Positions 27,560 to 35,736 of a DNA stretch of 64,000 nt are shown here, one piece after another. Position 1 is the stretch's first letter. Each line of letters begins with the position of its first letter. The DNA is from Bradyrhizobium sp. JYMT SZCCT0180 (GTDB taxonomy: Bacteria > Pseudomonadota > Alphaproteobacteria > Rhizobiales > Xanthobacteraceae), in assembly GCF_018130165.1 (NCBI RefSeq), contig NZ_JAFCLZ010000005.1:186001-250000 (forward strand), in the 5' to 3' direction. Below the pieces are notes generated by a model. It was not told the origin of the DNA. It ran no database searches and saw only the letters and a program-made list of their open reading frames with translations. A program made the position numbers and the translations under genes.

Positions 27560-27844
27560 ATGTCGATGAAGTCGAAATTGTCTTTGGCCGCTCTCGCCGG
27601 CCTCGTTGCGATCAGCGCCCTGGCAACCACCAGCGCCAACGCTTTTTCTCCGCTGCGGATGTGTGACGAAACGACACCGAGGCTGGGTTGTGGAAGTGGC
27701 TGGTTCTACCAGGAGGAGGCCCGCTCCAAGCGTCTGCCAACGCCCCCGCGTCACCAGGCCTTCGGTAGCCGCGAAGATGCCATGCTCAGTGCTGGCGGCG
27801 GCGGTGGCGGCGGCGGCGGTGGTGGTGGTGGCGGTGGCCGATAA
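27560..27844 (+). CDS. Small secreted protein with a polyglycine C-terminus
   Basis: Predicted exported protein of 94 residues. The ATG at 27560 follows GGAGAG; the longer frame upstream lacks support. The signal peptide (KLSLAALAGLVAISALATTS) ends near SANAF. The mature part has two close cysteines (MCDETTPRLGCGSGWFYQEE) and ends in a run of about 17 glycines and a final arginine. The repetitive GGY codons are the only low-complexity stretch. A hairpin terminator follows. Function unknown; possibly an envelope or surface protein. Confidence 0.75.
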   Translation: MSMKSKLSLAALAGLVAISALATTSANAFSPLRMCDETTPRLGCGSGWFYQEEARSKRLPTPPRHQAFGSREDAMLSAGGGGGGGGGGGGGGGR

Positions 27845-27872
27845 GCTGCACTGACCCCTATTACGAGTAAGA

Positions 27873-27896
27873 CGCCGCCGGGGTGACCCGGCGGCG
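27873..27896. terminator. Terminator hairpin after the glycine-rich protein gene
   Basis: Perfect 10-base arms (CGCCGCCGGG / CCCGGCGGCG) with a GTGA loop, 28 bases after the stop and before the convergent alkylsulfatase. The same arms occur in the terminator at 61064-61097. Confidence 0.8.
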
Positions 27897-27951
27897 CTTC
27901 GTGCTTCAACGCCTGAATGAAGACTGCTCGATCTCGGCGACGGCGGACCGC

Positions 27952-29898
27952 TCAGGTCACCGCTGTCCGCTTCGGTTCGACGATCTCGAACATGCGCGGG
28001 AATTCATCCATCAGCATCATCAGTTCGCCAAGTCGCATCGGATTGCCGCTGACCTTGATCGCGCCGCTGCCCACCGCGTCCGGAAACGTCGTCAGCTTGG
28101 CGATCACTTCGTCGAGCACGCTGCGCGCCAGCGTGAACGTCGCATCGGCATCCGCCGCCTGTGCGTCCGCCACGTAAGTCAGCGCGCTGTTCTCCAGATT
28201 GAGCACGAAGTTTTCGTTGGTGTCCGTAAATTGCCAATTCAGCACGATACGCTTGCCTTCGGCCTTGGGGCCGTTGAGGCGCACGCCGAGCACGTCCCAT
28301 AGCTGCCCGGTGCTCAGCGCCGCCAGCGTTTCGCGCGGCATCGCCGCGCGTGCCGGCACCTTCGGCATGCCCAGCCGCAATTCCTGCGCGCCGAACAGAT
28401 AGGCGTTGCGCCAGGTCGAGCTTTCCGAGGCATAGCCAAGTTGCTCGAACGTATCGGCCAGCATCGCGCGAGCGGCCTGATTGTCCGGATCGGCAAACAC
28501 CAGATGGCTTACGGCCTGCGCCACAAAGCGAAACTCGCCCTTGGCGAAGTCTTTTCGGGCGCGATCGAGGATCGCCTCCGCACCGCCCATATACTCGACA
28601 TATTTCCGGCCGGATTCGACCGGCGGCAGCGGATCGAGATTGACGGGATTGGCGTCGTACCAGCCGAGATATTTCTGGTAGATCGCCTTCACATTGTGCC
28701 TGATATGGCCGTAGTAACCGCGCCCGTGCCAGGCGCCGTCGAGGCTGGCCGGCAGTTTGATCGTCTCGGCGATTTCGGCCGCGGTGAGGCCATGGTTCAT
28801 CAGGCGAATGGTCTGGTCATGCGCGAATTTATAGAGATCGCGCTGCTGGCGGATCATGGTGTCGATCCGCTCATGGCCCCACACCGGCCAATGGTGCTGG
28901 CCGCACATCGCATCGGCCTTGCCGCCCCACATTTGCAGCGCCTCGCCGAGATATTTCGACCAGGCCAGCGCGTCGCGGACGTCGGCGCCGCGGAACGGCA
29001 GCAGATTGTGGAAATTATGCGTGCAATTTTCCGCGAGATTCAAAAGCTTGTATCGCGGAATGAAGAAATGCATCTCCGCCGGCGCCTCGGAGTTCGGCGC
29101 CATCTGAAATTCGAACTCGAGCCCGTCGATGGTGCGTTTGTCGCCGGTCGCGATGATAAGGTCGGTCGGGCGCAGCAGCGCAACCGATCCCACCGCCATC
29201 GACTTGCCGAGACCGCAATCGACCTGCCCGTGCACGCCCTTGGCCAGCAGCGGCCCGAACTGATATTGCGCCCGGCGCAGCATCGCAGGCCCGGCGATGA
29301 TGTTTTCGGAGACCGCATGCTCCATGAAGAAGTTCGGCGCTAATATCGGCACCCGGCCGCTCGCCAGGGTTTCGTCGTCCAGCACGCCGCGCGCCCCGCC
29401 CCAATGATCGGTATGGGTGTGAGTGAAGATCACGGCCACGACCGGGCGCTTGCCCCGGTGCTGGAAGTACAATTCCATCGCGGCGCGCGCGCCCTCGATC
29501 GAGGTCAGCGTGTCCACAACGATCACGCCGCTGTCGCCCTCGATCAGCGTCATGTTGGCGATGTCGAGCCCGCGCACCTGATAGACGCCTGATACCACCT
29601 CGAACAGGCCGTGATGCATGTTAAGGCGCGACTGCCGCCACAGGCTCGGATCCACGGTCGCGGGCGCTTCCTCAGCCGAAAGAAAACCATAAGGCTCGAG
29701 GCTCCAGACCACCCTGCCCTGCGGCGAGGTCACCTTCGCGTTTTCGATCGTGCCGAGGAATCCCCGCGCCGCATCGTCGAAATCGCGCGTGTCCGAAAAC
29801 GGCAGCGCCTTGAGCGTCGCCGCGTGCTGCGCAATAACCGGCGCGGAAGCGTGCTTGGGAGTTTCCTTCTGTGCATCCGCACTTGTTGTTTGGGTCAT
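27952..29898 (-). CDS. Alkyl sulfatase / metallo-beta-lactamase-fold hydrolase (SdsA/YjcS type)
   Basis: Binuclear-zinc enzyme of 648 residues that removes sulfate from alkyl sulfates. The metal site motif THTHTDHWGG (His160, His162, Asp164, His165) is present, with the ENCTHNFHNLLPFRGA and GQHHWPVWGHERIDTM segments characteristic of SdsA. The middle part is the helical dimerisation domain, and the last 120 residues form an SCP2-like sterol-carrier domain. No signal peptide is apparent, unlike secreted SdsA1. It could hydrolyse detergent-like or natural secondary alkyl sulfates. It is followed by other oxygenase genes but is transcribed after the Baeyer-Villiger monooxygenase. Confidence 0.92.
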   Translation of the reverse strand: MTQTTSADAQKETPKHASAPVIAQHAATLKALPFSDTRDFDDAARGFLGTIENAKVTSPQGRVVWSLEPYGFLSAEEAPATVDPSLWRQSRLNMHHGLFEVVSGVYQVRGLDIANMTLIEGDSGVIVVDTLTSIEGARAAMELYFQHRGKRPVVAVIFTHTHTDHWGGARGVLDDETLASGRVPILAPNFFMEHAVSENIIAGPAMLRRAQYQFGPLLAKGVHGQVDCGLGKSMAVGSVALLRPTDLIIATGDKRTIDGLEFEFQMAPNSEAPAEMHFFIPRYKLLNLAENCTHNFHNLLPFRGADVRDALAWSKYLGEALQMWGGKADAMCGQHHWPVWGHERIDTMIRQQRDLYKFAHDQTIRLMNHGLTAAEIAETIKLPASLDGAWHGRGYYGHIRHNVKAIYQKYLGWYDANPVNLDPLPPVESGRKYVEYMGGAEAILDRARKDFAKGEFRFVAQAVSHLVFADPDNQAARAMLADTFEQLGYASESSTWRNAYLFGAQELRLGMPKVPARAAMPRETLAALSTGQLWDVLGVRLNGPKAEGKRIVLNWQFTDTNENFVLNLENSALTYVADAQAADADATFTLARSVLDEVIAKLTTFPDAVGSGAIKVSGNPMRLGELMMLMDEFPRMFEIVEPKRTAVT

Positions 29899-29941
29899 AC
29901 TCGTTCACTCCCTCGCGTCGCAACAGGATCCGGGAACAGCT

Positions 29942-31762
29942 TCAACGGAACGCCAACCCTTCGAAGTCACCACTGCTGCGCCAGGTGTCGATATATTTGA
30001 AATAGGCCAGCGGGCCTGCGGGATGGCCGACATTCAGCTTGGCCGCCGGACCGGGTTCGCGCCCCTCATTGTTGTAATAGCCGGGGGTGCAGTCCGGCGC
30101 GCCGATCATCCGCCCGGCGCCGGTCAACAGCAGCTCGACCCATTTGTCCTCGGCTTCCCTGGTGACTTCGATCTGCCTGAAGCCGTTTTGCTGCGCGTGT
30201 GTGACCATGAGGGCGATAGTCTTTGCCGCTTCGGTCAAATTATGCGGCACGTTGGAGATCAGGTTTGCGCCCTGCGTCGGCTGCACGAAGAAGGCGTTCG
30301 GAAAACCGTGGACGTGAATCCCGTGCTTGGATCGCATCCCCTCGGCCCAATGTTCCGACAGCTTGACGCCGCCCCGGCCCGCCATGTCGAAGCCGGATCG
30401 CCGCTTGTATTCAGTGCCGACCTCGAAGCCCGAGGCGTAGATGATACAGTCGAGCTGATATTCCTTGCCTGCGACGACCACACCCTTCTCGGTGATTCCA
30501 TCGACGCCCTTGCCGTCGGTATCGACCAGGTGCGTGCCCGGAGTGTTGAACGCCTGCAGATAGGAATCGTGGAAGCATGGCCGCTTGCAGAGCTGGCGGT
30601 ACCAGGCCTTGAGTTTTGCGGCGGTCTCGCGGTCACCGACGATCGTGTCGATCCTCGATCGGATTTCCTCCATCTTCTCGAAGTCGGAGTCCTCAAACGC
30701 GGCCAACATCTTGGCCGGAACCCGCTCCTCGCGCGGCAGCTGCATGATCTTGGCCCGGATCCGCCGCGACAGGTCGGTCCAGCCGTCCTGGACCAGATCT
30801 TCCTTGGCATTGCCGCCAGCCTGGTTGGCCGTGAAGTTTTCCAGCCAGCGCTGTTGCCAGCCGGGCGTGGCAATCCCCGAAAACCATTCCGGATCGATCG
30901 GCGCGTTGGCGCGAACGTCGACGGACGACGGCGTGCGCTGGAACACGTAGAGTTCTTTGGCGGCGCGGGCCAGATGCGGCACGCACTGCACGGAGGTGGC
31001 GCCGGTGCCGATGATGCCGACGCGCTTGTCGGCGAGCTTGTCCATGTGTGCGCCCATGGGGTCGCCGCCCGTGTAATCGTAATCCCACCGGCTGGTGTGG
31101 AACGAATGCCCCTTGAAGGCCTCGATGCCCGCAATGCCCGGGAGCTTCGGCACGTGCAGCGGCCCCGTGCCCATACCGACGAACTGCGCCGTGAAGGCAT
31201 CGCCGCGGTTGGTGGTGACGATCCAGCGCGAGTGCGCTTCATCCCATGTCAGATCGGTGACCTCTGTATGGAACAACGCGTTGTCATAGAGGCCGTACTG
31301 CTTTCCGATGCGCCGGCAATGCGCGAGAATTTCCGGCGCGTGCGCGTACTTCTCTGACGGCATGTGCCCGGTTTCTTCGAGCAAGGGCATATAGACCATC
31401 GAGGCCGTATCGCATTGCGCGCCGGGATAGCGGTTCCAGTACCAGGTGCCGCCGAAATCACCGCCCTTCTCGATGATGCGGACGTCTTTAACTCCGGTTT
31501 CCGTCAGCCGCGCGGCGGTGGCAAGGCCCGCAAAGCCGCCGCCGATGAAGGCGAAGGTGACGTGGTCGGTCCTGGAATCGCGCGGGGTGACGGGCGTATA
31601 GGGATCGTCCAGATAATGCGCGAGCTGTCCCTTGACCTCGATGTACTGGTCGTTGCCGTCGGCGCGGAGCCGCTTGTTGCGCTCCTCCATATACTTCGCC
31701 CGCAGCTGCTCCTTGTCGAAAGCGCGGCTGCGCAGGTTTTGCGGTTCGTCCGTGACCGTCAT
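29942..31762 (-). CDS. Baeyer-Villiger flavin monooxygenase
   Basis: FAD/NADPH oxygenase of 606 residues converting ketones to esters or lactones. It shows two Rossmann motifs (FIGGGFAGLATAARL near 72; VGIIGTGATSVQCVPHLARA near 245) around the BVMO fingerprint FKGHSFHTSRWD (about 213-224). An N-terminal extension of about 60 residues matches the larger BVMO subgroup. The ATG at 31762 is preferred to the upstream alternative at 31807 by alignment to the family start. It is 43 bases upstream of the alkylsulfatase in the same direction, so probably co-transcribed: an ester or alcohol could be processed in turn. Confidence 0.9.
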   Translation of the reverse strand: MTVTDEPQNLRSRAFDKEQLRAKYMEERNKRLRADGNDQYIEVKGQLAHYLDDPYTPVTPRDSRTDHVTFAFIGGGFAGLATAARLTETGVKDVRIIEKGGDFGGTWYWNRYPGAQCDTASMVYMPLLEETGHMPSEKYAHAPEILAHCRRIGKQYGLYDNALFHTEVTDLTWDEAHSRWIVTTNRGDAFTAQFVGMGTGPLHVPKLPGIAGIEAFKGHSFHTSRWDYDYTGGDPMGAHMDKLADKRVGIIGTGATSVQCVPHLARAAKELYVFQRTPSSVDVRANAPIDPEWFSGIATPGWQQRWLENFTANQAGGNAKEDLVQDGWTDLSRRIRAKIMQLPREERVPAKMLAAFEDSDFEKMEEIRSRIDTIVGDRETAAKLKAWYRQLCKRPCFHDSYLQAFNTPGTHLVDTDGKGVDGITEKGVVVAGKEYQLDCIIYASGFEVGTEYKRRSGFDMAGRGGVKLSEHWAEGMRSKHGIHVHGFPNAFFVQPTQGANLISNVPHNLTEAAKTIALMVTHAQQNGFRQIEVTREAEDKWVELLLTGAGRMIGAPDCTPGYYNNEGREPGPAAKLNVGHPAGPLAYFKYIDTWRSSGDFEGLAFR

Positions 31763-31856
31763 CCGAAATTGCCTCTGATCTGCTGCCAATACACCCGTAG
31801 CCAACACGCAGTAAGCGTCCGCACGGCGAAAAGATCAACCAGGCGATCAAGAGGCG

Positions 31857-32288
31857 TCAGTGCTGCGCCCAGAGATAGGCTGCGGTCGCCGTGAAGCCGA
31901 GCGCGGTTCTCACGGCATGCAGCCCTCCCCAATGCACGATCAGGCGGCGCGATTCCGGGCCGGCATCGGCCGCGGCGATGGCGTTCAGCCTGCGGTTCGT
32001 CGGCATGATGCCGAACAACGTGTAGGGCCAGTTGGCCAGTATGAGAATGGCGCCGACGGTCCAACGCCAATCGCCGGCCTGCCACGCCGCGATCAATCCC
32101 AAAATTCCCGATATCACCGCGCAGCTCGCCTGCATCGCAAAGCCGCGCGCATAACTGGGTTTCCATTGCGTCAGCAGGCTCTTGTCATCGAGCAGCAGAC
32201 GCGCCGGCTGCTCGGCGAAATTGATGAAGAAGGCCGCACCGGCGAAGGCGGCGGCGACGACGGTGGCCAGTTGTCCGATCAGCATCAT
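31857..32288 (-). CDS. DUF1772 (anthrone-oxygenase-like) membrane protein
   Basis: Membrane protein of 143 residues with four hydrophobic segments ([54 protein letters not shown]; a C-terminal one). The conserved [16 protein letters not shown] is the DUF1772 signature. The ATG at 32288 is preferred over upstream ones because GGGAG precedes it. It diverges from the MarR gene across a 50-base region with a palindrome, so it is probably the direct MarR target. Confidence 0.85.
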   Translation of the reverse strand: MMLIGQLATVVAAAFAGAAFFINFAEQPARLLLDDKSLLTQWKPSYARGFAMQASCAVISGILGLIAAWQAGDWRWTVGAILILANWPYTLFGIMPTNRRLNAIAAADAGPESRRLIVHWGGLHAVRTALGFTATAAYLWAQH

Positions 32289-32302
32289 CACGCACTCCCA
32301 TA

Positions 32303-32330
32303 TTGACAATATGTTGTCATTTAGTATACT
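32303..32330 (+). promoter_or_regulatory. Promoter of the MarR gene
   Basis: TTGACA at 32303-32308 and TATACT at 32325-32330 with a 16-base spacer, a near-consensus sigma-70-type promoter. The start ATG is nine bases past the -10 box, so the mRNA is probably leaderless. AGTATACT is self-complementary, so a -10 may also serve the opposite strand. Confidence 0.7.
32304..32319. promoter_or_regulatory. MarR-type operator palindrome
   Basis: TGACAATATGTTGTCA: perfect 6-base arms around TATG, overlapping the -35 box and spacer of the marR promoter and 16 bases from the DUF1772 start codon. Length and position fit a MarR dimer site; autorepression and control of the divergent gene are inferred. Confidence 0.7.
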
Positions 32331-32338
32331 CATTGCCA

Positions 32339-32821
32339 ATGAGAAGCAAGCCACATACGCCAGCCGGACAGGCCCTGACCTCGCTGATCCTTGCCATATT
32401 CCGGCTCAACGGCCGGCTGCTGCTGGCCGGTGACCGGCTCGTCGCCGGTCTCGAGCTCACCAGCGCGCGCTGGCAGGTGCTGGGCGCCATTGCGCTGGCC
32501 GAACGGCCGCAGCCCGTGGCGTGGCTGGCGCGCAACATGGGGCTCAACCGTCAGGGTGTTCAGCGCATCGTCAACGAAATGCGGGACGAGGGCCTGCTCG
32601 AGCTGCAGCCCAACCCGCATCACCGCCGCGCGCACCTGGTCGTGCTGACCAAGCGGGGAAAGGAAGCGTTTGAGGCCGCGACAAAACTTCAGGTGCCCTG
32701 GGTCAATGCGCTCGCCGACGGCGTCAGCCTGAAGGATCTTGCGACCACGCAGAAGGTGGTTGCGCAGTTGTGCGAGCGGCTGGAGGCAGGGCTAAATGAC
32801 GACGCTAGTGAGCGCGGCTAA
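32339..32821 (+). CDS. MarR-family transcriptional regulator
   Basis: Winged-helix dimeric regulator of 160 residues. The ATG at 32339 begins with [13 protein letters not shown]. The DNA-binding domain spans about residues 40-105 ([58 protein letters not shown], the wing), with dimerisation helices at both ends. It diverges from the DUF1772 gene across a palindrome that is the presumed operator. No ribosome site is seen, consistent with a leaderless start. Confidence 0.92.
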   Translation: MRSKPHTPAGQALTSLILAIFRLNGRLLLAGDRLVAGLELTSARWQVLGAIALAERPQPVAWLARNMGLNRQGVQRIVNEMRDEGLLELQPNPHHRRAHLVVLTKRGKEAFEAATKLQVPWVNALADGVSLKDLATTQKVVAQLCERLEAGLNDDASERG

Positions 32822-32839
32822 ACTCTCGGCCGCGATCTC

Positions 32840-32929
32840 CGTCATGCCCGGGCTTGTCCCGGGCATCCACGCCTTATCAGCACTGACGGAAGCAAGACGT
32901 GGATGGCCGGGTCAAGCCCGGCCATGACG
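32840..32929. repeat. Palindromic intergenic repeat pair (family B)
   Basis: Two hairpins (ATGCCCGGG with CCCGGGCAT; ATGGCCGGG with CCCGGCCAT), flanked by CGTC/GACG and linked by complementary CCACG and CGTGG stretches. Same design as 17646-17741. Lies between convergent genes. Confidence 0.8.
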
Positions 32930-32962
32930 ACGAGAGATATTGCCCCCCGGAACGACGCCTTC

Positions 32963-33979
32963 CTATTTCTTCAGCTTGCTCGCATCCATCTTGATGCTCG
33001 TATCGAGCATCCTGGTCGAGAACGCGCTGCCGACCTCGAACGGCTTTTCCATGCCGAGATAGGTCTGCACCAGTTCATAGTCCTTCTTCATCCGCTCGGC
33101 GTCGATCCAGCCCAGCGCCTTGGTGGTGGTGAAATCGTCCGTCATCAGGAACTTGATACGCTCCCACTGGCGTTCCTGGTTCTCCTTGTCGAGCCCCGAG
33201 GCGGCATCGAGCAGCGCTTTCAGGCAGGGCGCGACGTCGGCGACGCAGGCGGCAAACGCCTTCTGGCTGACCTTGACGAAGGCATCGGCAATCTTTGGAT
33301 TCTTTTCCAGATAGGCGCCGTTGACGATCAGCGAGTTGCCGTAGGGATTGAGTCCGATGTCCTTCCAGTTGACGTAGCCGAGGTCGGCACCGAACTCGAT
33401 CACCTTGAGATCGTGCTCGTTGTAAAAATCGCTGATGATATCGACCGTATGGCTCTTCAGCGCCGCGATCTTGGCGGTCGGCCCGACATTGACGAAGCTG
33501 ACCGCATCGGGCGCGATGCCGGCGGCCTTGGCGAACGCCGGCCACATCACCCGCGACGCGTCGCCGGGCGGATTGCCGATCTTGTGGCCCGGAAAGTCCT
33601 TGGCGCTGTTCACGCCATAGCTCTTCAGCCAATAGAACGTCTGCCCGGTGTTGGCATAGATGCTCATCAGCGCCACCACGTCGGCGCCCTTGCTCTTCGC
33701 CACCAGCATGGTCGCGAGATCGGCGATGCCGAACGGCGAACCGCCGGAGCCGACCTTCAGCGACGACACGCCGGAACCCTTGCCGGTCTCGATGGTGAGA
33801 TCGATGCCGGCTTTCTCGTACCAGCCCTGCGCCTTGGCGTAGTAGAACGGCGAATGGTCCGCGGTCGGCGCCCAGTTCAGGATCAGGTTGACGGCCTCGC
33901 CGGCATGAGAGGGAGCCGCCTGGACAGCAAGCGCAAGCGCCAGTGACGCAATCTTCAAGCCCTTCTTCAAGCCCTGCAT
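32963..33979 (-). CDS. ABC transporter substrate-binding protein, NMT1/THI5-like
   Basis: Periplasmic binding protein of 338 residues. The ATG at 33979 has GGAGAGA upstream and gives a signal peptide (MQGLKKGLKIASLALALAVQ) cleaved near SHAGEAV. The NMT1-like start VNLILNWAPTADHSPFYYAK and the GSGGSPFGIADLATMLVAK segment are clear. The family binds thiamine-pyrimidine precursors, riboflavin, or other heterocycles and sulfonates. It diverges from the TetR gene, and the matching permease and ATPase lie on the other side (34951 and 38646), so it belongs to that transport system. Confidence 0.9.
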   Translation of the reverse strand: MQGLKKGLKIASLALALAVQAAPSHAGEAVNLILNWAPTADHSPFYYAKAQGWYEKAGIDLTIETGKGSGVSSLKVGSGGSPFGIADLATMLVAKSKGADVVALMSIYANTGQTFYWLKSYGVNSAKDFPGHKIGNPPGDASRVMWPAFAKAAGIAPDAVSFVNVGPTAKIAALKSHTVDIISDFYNEHDLKVIEFGADLGYVNWKDIGLNPYGNSLIVNGAYLEKNPKIADAFVKVSQKAFAACVADVAPCLKALLDAASGLDKENQERQWERIKFLMTDDFTTTKALGWIDAERMKKDYELVQTYLGMEKPFEVGSAFSTRMLDTSIKMDASKLKK

Positions 33980-34070
33980 GGCATCTCTCCTGGTTTGCAG
34001 ACTGGTAATATCCCGGCCTTGTCGTTGCACGCCCGCGACGTTACCAATGCAACAAGGACGAGACGAATTG

Positions 34071-34086
34071 TCAACTGTTTGGTTGG
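34071..34086. promoter_or_regulatory. Candidate TetR operator 1 (divergent region)
   Basis: TCAACTGTTTGGTTGG: its TCAAC and GGTTG half-sites match the perfect palindrome at 34865-34880 at 11 of 16 positions. It sits two bases before the tetR start codon and overlaps a minus-strand TTGACA (34069-34074) that can be the -35 box of the binding-protein gene. Confidence 0.6.
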
Positions 34087-34088
34087 AA

Positions 34089-34736
34089 ATGCCTATAAGA
34101 CGAGCTGATAGCACCGGGCCCAAGCGGCGCGATCCGGCGGCGACGCGGGAGAAGCTTCTGACGGCCGCACGCCGTGAATTCGCCGATAGTGGCCTCGCCG
34201 GGGCCCGGGTCGACGAGATCGCGGCGCGCGCCGGCGTCAACAAGCAGCTGGTCTATCATTACTTCGGCGACAAGGACGCGCTGTATCTGGCGGTGCTGGA
34301 GTGGGTCTATGAGGAAATCCGCGCCCAGGAACGCAAGCTCAACCTCGAAGGCCTGCCGCCGCAGCAGGCCATCAAGCGGCTGATCGAGGCCTCCTTCGAC
34401 CACCTCGCCGCCCATCCCGACTTCATCGTGCTGCTGAACGACGAAAACCGCGGCGGCGCCCGCCATGTGCGCGGTTCCCGCAAGCTGGAGGCGATGCACT
34501 CGCCACTGGTCAGCATGGTTTCCACCATTCTCAGTGAGGGCGTCCGGGCCGGCGTGTTCCGCAAGGGGATCAACGCGGTGCATCTCTACATTTCGATCGC
34601 GGGGCTGAGTTATTTCTACTTTTCGAACACCCCGACCCTGTCGGCGATCTTCGGCAAGGACCTGTCGAGCCCGACGGCGAGGAAAGCACGCCGCAAGCAT
34701 GTGGTCGACCTGGTGATGCAGTCGCTGCGGCCGTGA
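34089..34736 (+). CDS. TetR-family transcriptional regulator
   Basis: Regulator of 215 residues. The ATG at 34089 gives a short basic tail then the TetR helix-turn-helix (TREKLLTAARREFADSGLAG, then VDEIAARAGVNKQLVYHYFG). The C-terminal part is the ligand-binding helical domain, similar to the TetR_C_7/RutR-type group. It lies between the divergent binding protein and the downstream permease operon; related palindromes in both promoters suggest it represses all of them and senses the imported compound or a product. Confidence 0.92.
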   Translation: MPIRRADSTGPKRRDPAATREKLLTAARREFADSGLAGARVDEIAARAGVNKQLVYHYFGDKDALYLAVLEWVYEEIRAQERKLNLEGLPPQQAIKRLIEASFDHLAAHPDFIVLLNDENRGGARHVRGSRKLEAMHSPLVSMVSTILSEGVRAGVFRKGINAVHLYISIAGLSYFYFSNTPTLSAIFGKDLSSPTARKARRKHVVDLVMQSLRP

Positions 34737-34761
34737 GGGCTCGCTCATTGTGATCGGATCC

Positions 34762-34848
34762 GTAGGGTGGGCAAAGCGAAGCGTGCCCACCATCGCGAGC
34801 CCTGTGTTACGTGGTGGGCACGGCGCAAGCGCGCCTTTGCCCACCCTA
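34762..34848. repeat. Palindromic intergenic repeat (family C)
   Basis: Long inverted repeat: GTAGGGTGGGCAAAG and GTGCCCACC face GGTGGGCAC and CTTTGCCCACCCTA. The terminal arms (about 13 bases) and inner arms (9 bases) are separated by short loops. This GTGGGCA-type element occurs widely in bacterial intergenic DNA; here it separates tetR from the operon promoter. Confidence 0.8.
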
Positions 34849-34864
34849 GGGTTCTGTGGTCTAA

Positions 34865-34880
34865 TCAACCAACTGGTTGA
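34865..34880. promoter_or_regulatory. Candidate TetR operator 2 (permease operon promoter)
   Basis: TCAACCAACTGGTTGA: perfect 7-base arms with a 2-base centre. It overlaps the -35 box TTGAAA (34877-34882). It resembles the site next to tetR. Confidence 0.65.
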
Positions 34881-34905
34881 AACCTGCGACGCCCCGCGAT
34901 AGACT
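34877..34905 (+). promoter_or_regulatory. Promoter of the permease-to-ATPase operon
   Basis: TTGAAA (34877-34882) and TAGACT (34900-34905) with a 17-base spacer; predicted start near 34912, about 40 bases before the GTG start codon. Confidence 0.55.
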
Positions 34906-34950
34906 GCCCCGGCGCGCCCGGGAACCGGACGCCTCAACAAGGAGTACGCG

Positions 34951-35721
34951 GTGTCTGGCGATGCAGGGCGATCGGCGAGGACGGTGGCGATCATCCTGAT
35001 CGCGCATCTTTCCGTGATCGTGCTCTGGCAGGTGCTGGTCGACGCCTTCCAGGTGCCGAAATTCATCCTTCCCTCGCCGCTATCAGCGCTCTCGACCCTG
35101 ACGTCGGCCAAGTATGCCTGGCTCTCCAACCTCTGGGTGACGGGCGCCGAAATCCTCGGCGGCTTCTGCCTCGGCGCGCTGGTCGGCGTCATGCTGGCTG
35201 TCATGTTCACCTGGTCGCCGCTGATCAGCCTGTTGCTGCTGCCGCTGTTCGTGACGCTGAACATGATCCCGAAGGTGGCGCTGGGACCGCTGTTCATCGT
35301 CTGGTTCTCCTACGGCATCTTTCCGAACATCCTGATTGCGTTTTCGATCTGTTTCTTCCCGATCCTGCTGACCACCGCGCGGGGGCTGAGCGAGGTCGAG
35401 CCCGACCTGCTGGATCTCGTGAAATCGCTGCGCGGCTCGCGCTGGACGCTGTTCCGGAAGATCCAGCTGCCGGGCGCGCTGCCTTACGTATTTTCAGGCA
35501 TGAAGGTCGGCGCCATCCTGGCGGTCGCGGGCGCCATCGTCGGCGAGTTCATCGCCTCGGAGCGTGGGCTCGGCTACCTCATGATCCAGGTGCAGGCCTC
35601 GCTCGATACGCCGGCGATGGTGATGGCCGTCATTCTTCTGACCCTGCTCGGCGTGGCGCTGTACGGCCTGGTGCTCGGCCTCGAGCGGCTGTTCGTTGTC
35701 CGTGACGTCAGGCTGCAATAA
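34951..35721 (+). CDS. ABC transporter permease (SsuC/TauC/NMT1-system type)
   Basis: Inner-membrane permease of 256 residues, about six segments. It starts at GTG 34951, after AAGGAG at a good distance. The segment FVTLNMIPKVALGPLFIVWF and the EAA loop (LVKSLRGSRWTLFRKIQLPG) are typical of this family, as is the C-terminal VVGEFIASERGLGYLMI. First gene of a five-gene operon; pairs with the divergent binding protein and the ATPase at 38646. Confidence 0.92.
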   Translation: MSGDAGRSARTVAIILIAHLSVIVLWQVLVDAFQVPKFILPSPLSALSTLTSAKYAWLSNLWVTGAEILGGFCLGALVGVMLAVMFTWSPLISLLLLPLFVTLNMIPKVALGPLFIVWFSYGIFPNILIAFSICFFPILLTTARGLSEVEPDLLDLVKSLRGSRWTLFRKIQLPGALPYVFSGMKVGAILAVAGAIVGEFIASERGLGYLMIQVQASLDTPAMVMAVILLTLLGVALYGLVLGLERLFVVRDVRLQ

Positions 35722-35736
35722 GACAAGGGAACAGGC

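Noticed and set aside
25660..27639. Very long minus-strand frame (659 codons) opposite glgA
   Set aside because: It overlaps glgA completely, is rich in arginine and histidine, has no recognisable fold and arises from the GC-rich codon bias of glgA.
27795..27840. Glycine run as a possible sequencing or assembly artefact
   Set aside because: The codons vary (GGC, GGT), the frame stays open to a proper stop, and a terminator follows; kept as real, though length may vary.
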